Shown here in pieces: positions 36,911 through 48,590 of a stretch of 64,000 nt of DNA. The notes under the pieces were generated by a model. It did not search any database and was not told the origin of the DNA. It saw only the letters and a list, made by a program, of their open reading frames with translations. Positions within the stretch are counted from its first letter, which is position 1, and the number at the start of each line of letters is the position of its first letter. Source of the stretch: Marasmius tenuissimus (Eukaryota; Basidiomycota; Agaricomycetes; Agaricales; Marasmiaceae); assembly GCA_029532415.1 (NCBI GenBank), contig JAQOTA010000047.1, forward strand, positions 2,790,001-2,854,000, read 5' to 3'. The position numbers were made by a program, and so were the translations under genes.

Positions 36911-39900
36911 TCCATCAACAGATCTGGCATTTATTTAGCATGAAAGTCGCCGATGATCATGAACGCGAAGTTGATCAAACGGGCCGATGAACGTGAAAGT
37001 GATCAAACAAGCCTATGGTATCCCATTGTCGGTGAGGAATACACCCCTCAAGGCCAATCGAGGTTGCAGTGATGATCGGGAGTTTGGGGTGTGAACTCGG
37101 CTAAGTTGTTTGATGTTCGAAAAATAGTGAGGTTTTAAGGCGTTCAAGCGACTTTCAATAAAAATTCAACGAGAATCCGAATGAGATTGTTAGCTTAACC
37201 TTTGGCTGGAAAGGGGGGAGAAAAAAGCTATACACCATTGTTCAAGCCTATCAGACTAACATCACCAAGAGTTGACGTCCTTGAGGACATCCATGGTGAG
37301 AAAACGGGAGGAGCGAGAAGAGATGATGATGATTGCGGAATGAGTTGCACCGGTCCGGTCCCGGGTCCACGTGCTCGTTTCAGCCCTTCAAACCCTCGCC
37401 TTGACTCCGGCGTCAATTTGGAGTTCACGGCCGTAACTCCAAAACTCGGGACGAGCAGGGTACCCGCAAAGGTGGATTCGAGCATTTTGCAGCCTTGATC
37501 TCTCGTGTAGAACGCGACTCAGGTCGTGTCCGAGACTCGGGATGAGTTTCTTGATCCTGTGGCGAGAAATTGAACTCAAATTGATCGAATCGAATGATAC
37601 CAACCCGGGGAGCAACTGTAGTTGCTTATAGCATCCCCCAGGCAATCTGTTCATTTCCATTCGTAAGAGACAATGTTTATCCCAAATCTCGACTAGGTAG
37701 ACAATAGAAGGATGTAGGATCCCCGGTAGGCATCTGCGAGTTGGACATAACCCGGACTTCCGTAACGGGTCTCTCAGATTATATTGCTAAACCGAAGTGG
37801 CGAGTCGTCAAACCTGACCATGTCGACTCAATTTCCATGTAGAACCAGCTTCTGCTGTGACTGAGAGTCGCACTTTGTGGTGATGAGGGTTACTACAATG
37901 CACGGACAAATCCGTCCTCATAATAGAAATCATTTTGTCCCTGAGTACAATTATGCAGGACCTTGGGGTGAGGCAACGAACCCATGGGTAGACCCACAAC
38001 GGATTTCCTCTTGGGATCGGAACATGCAAGGTTCGGAAGCTGGCCTGCTTGTCGGGTCAACCCCCATTCCAAGACCCGCGAGCACAACTGTAAAGCTTCC
38101 CTCTACTAATTCCTCCTTAAAGTGTGGAATGCTATGCACTCCACGACCGAATAATCGAACTCGCGATTGAATGAGATGCTCATTCCCAAGTGTATCGGCG
38201 TTCTTCATCCGGACGGTAGACTTGCGAATGGTGACTTAGTTATCCATTGCGTTGTAAGCGCCAACTACACGATAGCTGTGGCGGTCTGATACGTTTTCCG
38301 ACGGGTATATGTGCTCAGGAACACTCTGAGAGTCAAGGCATACATACCTAGTTAATCGCAACTCGCAGCGGGAACAACTCATCGAGTGAAACCTCACGTT
38401 AGTGAGTCTCCAATACATACCAATGAATCCTGAGATGGGTTCATTAGTGAGAGGCCAATTAATTTGGCTCGACGAATCAGCCCGGCCTGACTCCTGAACC
38501 TCGTTCGGATCGTGCACACCTAATTTATACTGACCATCTACGACTTGGACAATAAATATAGACAGTCGGCGTGATACTTCTCAATGTCTTTCAGTGATCA
38601 CCGCTGACCAGAAGCTACCCGAAGCTCAAAGGAATTCGATAGAGATGACGTGGGTCGTGCGGATCATTAGGATGAAGGAGCAAGTCTCGATATGTCTGAA
38701 GCACCCCCGGAAAATACCAAAAACAACATTGTCAGCCGTTCCACCCGATTTTGAGTGAGTGTAAGAGCTCGGGTTTATGTCGCCATGCTTGAATGACTAC
38801 CCGATTCGTGGCTTTGGTCTTTTCTATTCTAGCTATAAATGACCTTCGGATTTTGCCAATAGAGAAGATGTAACCCAGGATTCCAATATGCCCCCGTTCA
38901 TACACAAGACTGGCGTTCTCAATTTGATCCAAGCCATGAGCCGAGTACTGGCTTTTTGGCCACTCATCGAGCATCATGAATCCTCCTGATGATTTTAAGC
39001 TCGGGTGATAAACACTTGGAAGGGATTCGGTAATGTGTTGGTATCTCCTCCTTAGTATAGTTATAGCATTCCCCTCATTTTTGCCTACTAGGGAACCTTC
39101 TCTTTACCTTCAAGGTCTGTCGAAGGTACCTAACGGACCTGTACATGCCATTGATTGTGTCTGCCAAATTCGTCCGCGAAGCTCAAAACTTGGCTCTTTC
39201 ACCCTACCGCATCCTGGCAATTGATTTTATCCTGATGGTATAGTGAGCATGTGAACCCTGAAGGGAGACCTCAACCTTGGCGGACGATGGTGTGCGTCAA
39301 CTGGTCTCTTGTCAAGTTGTCCCGCTCATTACAAATTTATGATTCAGCCTGGCGCTAATGCTCCTTGGAATCATCCTCTTCATTTATGCTCTGACTGAGC
39401 TCGATGGCAGGTGAAAGGGGAAGGCTTTGCCGGAGAATGGTACGTACTACATCCCAGTACGGTTCTCTCAATCGGCTTATCAACCCTCGGCTCGCTGTAA
39501 TTTAGCCTTTAGGCTCAAGTAGACATTTCTTGTTCTCTCAAGGCCCACCAGACTCGTTCCATATTCAATTTGACAGACGGAACGTACTCACAAAAAAACC
39601 AAAAGTTTATTCTCCAAGACATGCTCTCTCCCAAGCCAATATTACTTTCTTGTAGTGTCATCGCCGGATTTAACACCGAGTACGAGAATACATCGCCGAT
39701 ATGTTTCAGGTCGCTGCTTGGGCTCTTGGGACTTACTTTGTGAGTGGCTGCCTATTCCGGATCATCCAATGTACGCGACCTTTCCTCAGCACAGCTCAGA
39801 GACAGTAGACGTACAATGATCCCTCCTGTTAAGCATCCCTATGCTTTGGCAAAGAACAAAAGCTAGAAGACACTACAGGGGTTTCTGGCGGAAGGAGAGG

Positions 39901-41729
39901 GTTGTCCCTCTATTTGACAGTTTCAAACCATGATATTCAAGCTCCGATGACCCTCTGCCAACCAAAAAAGCACTATCCAACAGGTATCCACCTACTATTC
40001 ATCCTGCTGTGCCCTAGACTCATTCCTTACCATCAGCTACCCCGAGACGTGGCTGTCTCGGAGCCTCGGCCCCCGAGTATTGCTAGTGGGTTTGATTCAC
40101 AAGTCCCTCATGAACCGTGACTTTCGAAAATGAGAGGGCAGCGAGATGATACGAGGTGGGCAGCTTTTGATGTTTCGATGATACTCATTTGTGTACAATG
40201 GTTGATGCCAGCCAGTTAGGCAGGTCACGTACTCTGTAATCACTACAGAAATAAGCAGAGTTTGGGAATACCGGCTTTCTTGCTGAATGACGGAAGGTGA
40301 GGACCGATAAATGACTCCTTCCTCGGTGACAACCATGACTATATGTCTAGCAGCGGTCAGTGAGGCTGCCTTCGCGGATGACATGGAATAAGTAGTTGAG
40401 TGCTTCGTTGTCACTAGTTTTACTGACCTTGGGTGCACAAAAGAGTGATATACACATCACCATTATATATGCTCAGCTGAGCCTGCTGGAGATGAGTGTC
40501 CGACACACCAACAGTTAGTGGTACTTTTAGCACATCCAGGGTATGTTGCTATTGGTATGCGATGATTTTTAAACTCTTCTACGCCGCGTCAACGAGGTCA
40601 GAACATAGGTCGTCCCTGCCATTAGGGCCATCGCCGTCTACTCTTAGAAGGTAGACCTTTCCCTGGTGAGCTCTTCATCGAATGGATACCAGCCTTCAAT
40701 GATCAGCCTGTCGGTCGGCATTGAGATGAACATGGTTATCTCTCGAGCACCGTCCCACCGAAGACCTGCAGGGACTGCTGGATGGCTGGTATGAAAAGTG
40801 GCCATATTACATCGCTATTGATGTGAATAACGGCCTTTCATGCTGTGTCTGAGCTCACAACTGGACAGGGCCTTAGGATCACACCCAGACGTTGCCGTTC
40901 GGTCAAACAGCTCCACTGTGTCACACCTCCAAATTCTCAACAGGGACTCGGAAGCCCACAAAAGGTTAATATCATCCTATCAAAGCCATTGACGATGCCC
41001 TCGCCGTGAGCATCGAATAGATCTTGAAGAATTCATTTTACCTATTTTCTGGTTCCTCGCCGAAAGATTGAAAAAATGTATTCCACTCTCTGCTACCTAT
41101 GTGTTTGCGATACTCAATTTTTTGTGCACGGGGGTGAACTACATAATATCTCACTCAAAGGCACGACAACAATGGAAGTTCGAGATATCATGGTACTATT
41201 TCCAGATACAAGGCAGCTCGGTTGAGGCAACTTCTCCTCGCTCGATCAAAGCATTCTCCACCGTGATCTCGCTTCAAGGCTACGAGAGTATTGACCTCAA
41301 CTTCTTATCTTTACAAAGCACCACGGGAGGAGACATCAGATGGATAAAGCATGGTTTTGGTCTGAGAGCCGACACGATGCATAATGGCGGTTTAGTCACA
41401 CCTAGATGACAGATTGGGTATTTCCTCGTGAGCCATTCCCTACCGCAGATGTTTGCAACCTTCATATCAACTTTATTGCACAGTGACACATACCCAAGCG
41501 GCCCAACGGATCCGAATCAAGGTCTCAAAAGCACGAGTCATCTCCCGGAGTTTCCAAACTCATGTATCATTGCGCACTTTAACGCGCATCCCGTAGTCGG
41601 GCTCGCTTTTCACCTTCTCCTGGAATCAAGAAACCAATTCATTAGCTACCTTAGTATTGCCACAAAGTGTTCTCTTCCCATAAGTGATAGAACAATGTGC
41701 GATCTTGGTTTGATATTGATGTCCTTCAG
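36911..41729. other. long stretch without a supported gene
   Basis: Apart from 37330-37390, which resembles the region upstream of copy A near 9900, I see no conserved protein, RNA gene or transposon end. Open frames (38236-38517, 40097-40438, 41068-41409) lack motifs. Confidence 0.35.
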
Positions 41730-42064
41730 GATTCCTCAGGGCTCACGGGCACAGTACGATATTCAGCATCATGGGATGAGACGAAAGCCAAACAACATGT
41801 ATATGTTCAGGGGATAAATATTCAAGATTGTATAACCTATACATGATCCAGTAATGTAAGGTAATGAGACTATGAGCAACGAAGCAGGATCGAAGCAAAA
41901 AAGAAATAAATACTAGGGTTCGGAAACGCGAACGGTAAACAGAAACCCGGTACAAAGTCCACACTACTGCCACCCTGAACCAGTATCGTATTCACCGCAC
42001 TCATTTGATACCCCGTACCTGAAGGAAGCTCCCGACTGATCGGACCAGAATGTACCAGCGTGGC

Positions 42065-45029
42065 TCATTCACGGTTGGGAGAAGACCGGGTGCTGCTGCT
42101 GCTGGAATGCGAAACAGAAGTGTTCCAGTCGTATTGGGGGCTGATGAAACCTCCGCCATAAGAATATCCCGAGCCATGGGGGGAGAATGGCAAATGAGCC
42201 CGATCGGCGGCATGCGATGGGTAGGTGTCGGCTAATATAGGGTAGAAAGGTGGGTCGTGAAGGAACGTGTTTACGGCGGTGGATGGCATGTCTTGAGCCA
42301 GCCCCGGCCATTCAACTCTCTCGGGAGTTCTATCATCGGACGTGAAACTGGTAGTGGAGGTGACATCAACCAAGTATGTGCTCGGATCAGTGTATGCGGA
42401 GTTGAGGGTCGTATTCGAGTCGTTGTCGTGGGAGAAGTACGAGTCGAACGGTGGTGATGAATCGAAGGATCTTGTCGCTGTGTTTTGGGGCATCCTGAAG
42501 CATGCTGCCGGGTGGAGATGGTAAGGTGGAGCGAGTGTAATGATCGGGGATGGTAAGCTCTCACTTCTCGGAGAGATGCGGGGATATCGGTAGAAGGGAC
42601 GGGAAGGGGTTTTTTGGCTGCCAAAGGCCGTGTCGCCATGTGAAACAACTCGCCACCGGTTCTCAGAGGAGTATTTGAGGGAGCTTGGGTGGGTTCTTCT
42701 GGGGAGTGGTCGTATAGGCCGTAAAGCTACGTCCCCCGAAGCCTGCTCATTGACAGTCGTGCTATTCCCTCGGTAGAGATCCTATGCGTACGCTTGTAAG
42801 ACAAAAGAGTGAAAATGAGGCACCAAAACACACCTGGTAGGGATGGGTGCGAGTCTGTACTCTGCCAACGCTCGTATCAGTCCTCTGTCGTTTGTTGGCA
42901 ACGTCATGCTGCGAGCCTGCTGCAAAGTCGTCACCTATAATCTCTAAATCAACGGGGGAAGACGAGTTGGTGACTGGTCCGAGGTCTTGTATGTCCGATG
43001 CATCTTTTAGGTGAGTGCTAGCAATGGATTTGCCAGGGTCGGTGCGAGATGTCGATAAACCAGAGCTTCCATCTATATGGAGGTTAGAGAGTGGATAAGA
43101 AGTGAGAGTTTGGGCGCGCCTTTGTCAACCTTTCTGAACCGATCGTCGTCATCCAAAGGTTGGAGGATGTTTCTGTCGTATCCAAAATGTCGCGCAAAGT
43201 CGGTGGTCATTGGATTGAAACCTCGAAGAAGCTGGTACTGGTTGATCAATTGGTAGATGCTGGTGGGCCACGAGCATGAACTATAGCCCCCGTATCTCAA
43301 ATTCAGCTCGACAGGGAGACCGAGGTCGCAACACAACTCGGGCGAGAGCTGAGAGTGACTGTCTTGATGGAAAGACCAGTGGTGGAGGGAGGATGTTTTG
43401 CCTTCCTCGAGGTTGGGGGGAGGTGGATAGACAAAAAAGTAGACTGGTTGCTGTCGTCGCCGTTGGCATTTGGAAGGGGAATTCTCGAGGAAGCCGCCCG
43501 ACCACGCCTCGGGAAAGACAAGTGCTGGATGATGATTAGCAAGTGGAAGGGGGAAAATGGGATGAGGACGCACTATATCTCCCCTGAGCATCCTCCAACA
43601 AAACCCCTCGGGCATGCAAAACACTCCCTGCTTGCCAGAGCCAGGCCTCCCTTACGTCCGAATTCAACGTCAACCTAAGCTCTCCATCTCCGTCGAGTCG
43701 GAATCTGCTTGTGGATTTTAGACAGAGTGGCCTATAATTTGTGAGAAACCCACCTTGTTAGTCCATTTTCCAAACACGTCCGATCGACGAGATTGTCCTC
43801 CCAACCCTCCCAGACATTATTTGCGACGGCGATAGGGGTTTTGGACAGAGCCGAGAAAATGGTCGGCCGATCGGCCTGTTCAGGCATGTCTTCGTCGTCC
43901 GAAGCCAAATACAATGCGTCAAAAAACACGTCATCGGCTTCCTTCGACTTGTGACTCGCCAAGAAGCGCATAAGAACATCCTCCTGGAGAAGCTCGGCGG
44001 TTGGTGGCAGGTCTTTGATGTCCAACGAATCCGCAGGAAGATGAGAAAACGGCCCCTTCGGACCATGGCATATCACCCCTCTGCTGGGATCCAACCACAT
44101 CTCCACATCCCAACACCCCCATTGCATCTAAATCCATATTCATCAACAGTTTAGCTATGCTACATTGACCACTTACATGCAAACTCCGGAGATACCGTTG
44201 ACCCATAAACCCCACATTTGCCACCAATTGTGTAAGGGGTACAAGGTCTAGATGATATCAAGTCAACTTCGGAGATCACAATGAATGCACGCACTTACTA
44301 TGCCAAAGAACCACTGAGGGTATCGTCCCAATGTCTAGACCATATATCTGGGCGGCCTCTGATGACCTGAGAACCCTTCAGTATCCAAGCAGATTTGAAA
44401 TCCCACTCGACGTACAGTGATTCCGAGACCTTGAGAAATTCCGCCTCAAATGCCTAGCCACACAAACAAACCTTAGCCTCAAATTAAGCAGGATAAAACA
44501 CACAATCCACCTTGCGTGCATCTTTTCCGTTGTAAGATATCACCGTAAACTCGCCCTCCGCCCCCATCAGCTTTGCGGCACAAACCGTTTTGGTCACTTC
44601 ACGTGGGCACCAGCACTCTTGCCCCCACCACAAATTATCACATTCACAGGCCCTCAGAACCTGGCAAATATCTCGAACCCTACAGATATCACCGCGCTTG
44701 AGGTTCCAAACCTGTGTAGTAGATTGGGTTCTGCTCAATTACTCGAGATATAGCCAACTCACGTCATCAAACTTGGTATGTTCCTTCGGTTCGTGTTGGA
44801 CAATTTGATTGATCTGGTTTCCATTGATATTTACGGTCGTTGTCATCGTCCTCGAGCTGGTTGGTTGAGTCATCGGCTGCGGGCCATTTGCAGAGGGGAA
44901 GCTTGAGGTTGCTCCTTCGGGTACTCGAGAGACTCTTTGGTGACAGTGATTGTGCTGGTCCCCTTGAACACTGCTGAAGGTACCGCCATGAATCAAAAAG
45001 TGCCGTGCATTGGGGAAGAAGGTAGACAT
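42065..45029 (-). CDS. family protein copy D (GGTF-GDQHN family), full length
   Basis: The fullest member: exons 45029-44763, 44711-44511, 44453-44416, 44366-44299, 44247-44177, 44127-43754, 43704-43574, 43524-43120, 43072-42834, 42781-42065, 2511 nt, 836 aa. Introns are 47-57 nt. Residues 14-28 carry HGGTFSSVQGDQHNH, with a second INGNQINQIVQ before residue 80. Residues 90-156 are Cys-rich (at least seven Cys) and end GEFTVISYNGKDARK. Residues 157-215 include SSEAAQIYGLDIGTIPSVVL. Exon 6 has PPTAELLQED, LASHKSKEAD and IAVANNVW; exon 7 RLDGDGEL; exon 8 SPSKCQRRRQQP, SSLHHWSF, SPELCCDLGLP and TTDFARHFGY. The last 240 residues are Ser/Thr/Pro-rich and probably disordered. Intron 8 starts with GC (AAAG/GCGCGC). 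The N-terminal motif recalls that of many mushroom NACHT/NLR-like proteins; no ATPase domain is present. Function unknown. Confidence 0.82.
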
Positions 45030-45101
45030 GGGTCTCAGTAAAGAAGAGGACAAAATGGAGGTCAAGGTGAGTCGATAGACAGCAGAAGCGATGGATCTGT
45101 A

Positions 45102-45112
45102 AATATATATAT
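45102..45112 (-). promoter_or_regulatory. TATA-like box of copy D
   Basis: A TATATATATAT run preceded by GGCA on the minus strand, about 75 nt upstream of the start codon, at the same distance as in copy A. Confidence 0.5.
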
Positions 45113-45149
45113 GCCAGGGAGCCCCCTAGTTACACGAATAGATCCTAGA

Positions 45150-45398
45150 TACAGCCGCTATCATAATCCTAGACCGGTTCTTTTTTTGTTGCGCGCCTTT
45201 GTATATACCAAACAGCCCAGCTCCACCTCGACTGAATGTCCCGACGGGGGCACTTGATGTCGGGGTGGGGCTGAGGATGTAGGGCTTCCATGTAAGGCAT
45301 CTTCTCAGGCCCATTATACGTTTTTTGTGTTTGGTATAAACAAAGTCGGGCAACGAAAAAAGAAGGAAAACTGGCCTACGATTATGATAGCGGCTGTA
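45150..45398. mobile_element. MITE with long inverted repeats, TA-flanked
   Basis: A 249-bp segment (TA included) whose ends are inverted repeats of about 70 bp: left TACAGCCGCTATCATAATC, right end read inward the same 19 bases. The repeats continue with few differences to TATACCAAACA on each side. The flanking TA suggests a Tc1/mariner-type target. There is no coding capacity. The middle is GC-rich (GACGGGGGCACTTGATGTCG). The matching place upstream of copy A, near 8560, lacks it. Confidence 0.85.
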
Positions 45399-45640
45399 AG
45401 AGAGCAACGGAGACGTGCAGTGCCTCCCTTTAGTGATGGGGTTTTTTTTAGTACATAGTCCCCCTCATTTTGCACCATCCTCCTGAGTAGCTTCAAGCCC
45501 CGGACCATGGAGCTATACACTATTCATTGTTCGCCAACCTGTATTTTGAGTTGATAGGAGACTTTAGATACCAGGTTTTGCCAGCACCTCCGATTCCCAC
45601 TGAGCTAAGGTTATCAAAATGCTGTCCAACGTCAATGCTT

Positions 45641-48227
45641 CGGGTTGAATCAATTACGGCAGTACTCACATCTAGAATGGTTCAATAGCAGTGGAGTTGT
45701 AACGATTTCACCAAAGAATAGCTTGATTCGGATCGGGGAATGTCAGGGCATCAGGGTCTTTGGGTTGTTTGGAGTCGGTACAGTTGAAATAAAGGAACAC
45801 CGGTGGGCGGGAGCTTACCGATTTACACGACATATGAGTGAATTGATTTTAGTCACTCGTTGAGACCTGTAAACAGATATCCATACCCAACAAAGCTAAA
45901 GAAGTAGACGGAATGTGCTTTCTTGTGACCCGCATACAATTGATTCACAGGACTTGAAATAAGCTCCAAAGCTATTTGGTACCCGTGATAGTTCAATGAC
46001 CGCTGTTTGCACAATGCGCAGAGTGTGTCGGTAACCCTCAAAACATTTGAGATCACTCACACTTACCGTCCTCAGATACCCATACAGTAGTGACTATCAG
46101 TGTCGAGATAAGAGGCAAAACAAGGCCTCAAGAAAGAGCGAGTCTTGAGGGTCCCAGGAACAAAGCGTGAAGCGAGACGGACCGAAGAATGTATTTAGGC
46201 TACTGATTTCTGATTCAACTTGTAAATTCGGTCGTTCGGTGTCAGAAACAGCGGATCTCGAGGTTATTGGGTAGATACTGTACTATTTCGAGTGAGAAAG
46301 ACTTTTGCACATTGCAGGAAATCACGGTAGTACGATTTCAGAATTCAAGATAATGAATAAAATAATGGGCATCTTCGTGAAGCAAATTGACGTCGTGAGA
46401 CGCCAACTAAAAGCACCGGTAACCCAGCACCTGAAAGCAGAGGGAAGGAACGAGCGAGGGACTTGGGCCCAAGCAAACCCATAAATCCGGACGACCGGAA
46501 CCTCATTGGGCGAAAAGATGATGATTAAATCAGAAATTTGTGAAGAGAGATGCCAGGAAGAAGCCCAGAAACATCCCTCTGACGGTCCGCTGAGTAAATC
46601 AAGCATAAAGTGTATCAACACAGCTTTGTGACCCATACGAAAGAGAAGGCCAGAACCACCGTAGGGAAAAAGTTACAAGAAGCGAAGAGCTCGAGGAAGG
46701 GCTGTAGATTCTCACCCTGCGGACATTGCCTTGAGTAGAGCGCATGTAACGGGTATGCGAGGACTGGGATCATTCCCTCATTCAAGAACTACAAAAGAAT
46801 CCGAACCAAACGGCACTCCGAATCTTTACACTGGCCATGATTTTTTTCCATCTATATCTTTTTGTATTCAGGGTTTGGGACTACACTCATAGTCCTCATA
46901 GTCAGTATCATGATCATGATATCAGCAACGCCTCAAACAGAGGAAAAACCGAACGAGAAAAAGTATCATGCCTAATCGAAGGCACGAATAATCTATCTCT
47001 CGGCACAGCGGATGGACCGAAGCGCACCGCGTAACTATCATCCAGCAGACAGCAGCCTTTGCCTCGAGTGCTTCTCTCGAGTTTTTGCTAAGTGCGCATT
47101 CTACACCATTATGTGCCTATCTTTGACGAGATCAAGTTGACAGCTCGGGGGTCAAGAATGAATTTCTACTAGACAGAAACAGCGATCAGTGTTCGAGAGC
47201 AATAATAATCGAGCCCAAAACTTACCTGTACCCGGTATCCTTGCAACCAGCGATCTTTGGTCTTGATATTAAGCCCTAGGACTGTCGCTATACAGGTGTG
47301 TTTCTGAGTAAACAAGGCCGACTACCGGCAGTGTGCGAGAAGGAAAGCATTATCATCCGCCCTGAGTTTGATGTATGATCTGTTTGTCATACTCAAGCTG
47401 CTCAGCGGGCACATCGTATGTTGTATTTATGGTCGTCGCCACAGGTGATATAGATAGGTCATCTAGACCCCGCAATGCTTCAACCATGATAAACCGACAT
47501 CTATCTGGTGGGGCGAACAAATCTGGACGGGATATTCTGTGAGAGTGAATCTTTCCGAATCCACAATTCATGTCCTTGTTCAAGCTGGCACGAGAATCGA
47601 CGAACTCGTCACAGAGTCCCCCTCTTTGCCAGAGTTTATATCTTTTCGTGTCGAGTGCCAGATGAAGCTGGTGACGGCGGTGACGGTGAACTTTTGATAT
47701 CAGTTGCGCTCTCCAAATTGGGAGCTGTAGAGGAGGGCAGTGAGAATCAAACTGATACGGACCATATTTCCGTTGCTCCAGCTGGTTTTTTTATCGTCTG
47801 TGCGCAGAATCCTGATTCTGAGACTGTTTTGACCGGGAACTGCTTGATCAAGAGGTATCATCCCAAAGATATTGTCCGGGAGTTGCTTGAGAACCATGTC
47901 TCACTTGTCGGGCGTAATCCCTCTCTTGAGAAGATTGGCCACTTCTGAGAGATGCTGGGACGGCACAGGAGCGAAGCGGCGGAAAATGAATTCAGCTCGG
48001 AGTACATAGCTGGCGAATGTGGGTTGACTTGTGGAGGATCGAAGAGCTAAGCATGTTCACTGCGGGCTTCGAAGTGTTCAGAGTGGTTTTTTGAGCACAT
48101 ATTCCGACTATCTGTAGACGGAAGATCGGGCGTGTCTTCAGAAGCGTAGTCAAATATCCCAAACCGTTGAATAGTCGATTTTATAAGCTGTTTTACCGTT
48201 GATATACATCCGCGCTTATGCGCCCTG
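45641..48227. other. 5' side of copy D; no firm gene
   Basis: At 45795-45822 the word ACACCGGTGGGCGGGAGCTTACC matches the possible splice border seen upstream of copies A and C. The minus-strand frame 46322-46636 and a stretch near 10620 share a CCGGA..ACCGGAA-type word, too little to call. At 47508-47948 a plus-strand frame of 146 codons has no recognised motif. Confidence 0.35.
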
Positions 48228-48574
48228 CTACAAACTTTTACCTGACAGCCAGCGATTGACAAGCTCGAGTGACTCCTTCGGTTTGTCGTATGGAACCTTC
48301 GGAATTAGTATCAAATCAGCCTTCAAATATGAACATAACTTACCATATGCCCCGCCGCATCTACGGTCGCAAACGTAAACTTTCCAGAGCTCCTAGTCCT
48401 CCCAGCAAACTTTCCATCTACCGTCCACTCCCTCAAGTTCTCCTTTCTGAAATCCTCGCCTCCGCTCCACTCCAGGTCAAGTGTCCACCTCTCGTTCCCA
48501 ACCCAGTTGCATATCCAGTCGTACGTGCCGACGTAGATGAGCGCCCGCACGCCTCGTGTTTCGGTCAGGATCAC
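48228..48574 (-). pseudogene. 3' end of a serine carboxypeptidase gene (S10, CPY-like)
   Basis: Two terminal exons are clear: one from about 48574 to 48344 and the last 48296-48228, joined in phase across a 47-nt GT-AG intron. They encode VGTYDWICNWVGNE, which holds the catalytic Asp of family S10, a WSVDG-like segment (EWTVDGKFAGRTRS), and AAGHM at the exon end with the catalytic His, then VPYDKPKESLELVNRWL and a TAG. This is the vacuolar carboxypeptidase Y type, which removes C-terminal residues in the vacuole. No upstream exons with the Ser motif (GESYAG) are found on the minus strand to 50436, so about 95 of some 500 residues remain. A 5'-truncated fragment rather than a working gene. Confidence 0.8.
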
Positions 48575-48590
48575 TCCTGATCAACCCTTT

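Larger units (their letters stand above)
41730..45640. repeat. duplicated block 2 (copy D with flanks)
   Basis: Counterpart of 5216-8880, including both flanks and the gene. It is longer partly because a 249-bp MITE is inserted in the 5' flank at 45150-45398. Ends judged by eye. Confidence 0.7.

Noticed and set aside
43073..43624. Reading copy D as ending at 43073 without splicing intron 8
   Set aside because: The unspliced frame stops within the intron, whereas the GC-AG splice keeps 320 further codons open that match copy A, where the same intron has a GT donor. Kept as an alternative form in the findings.
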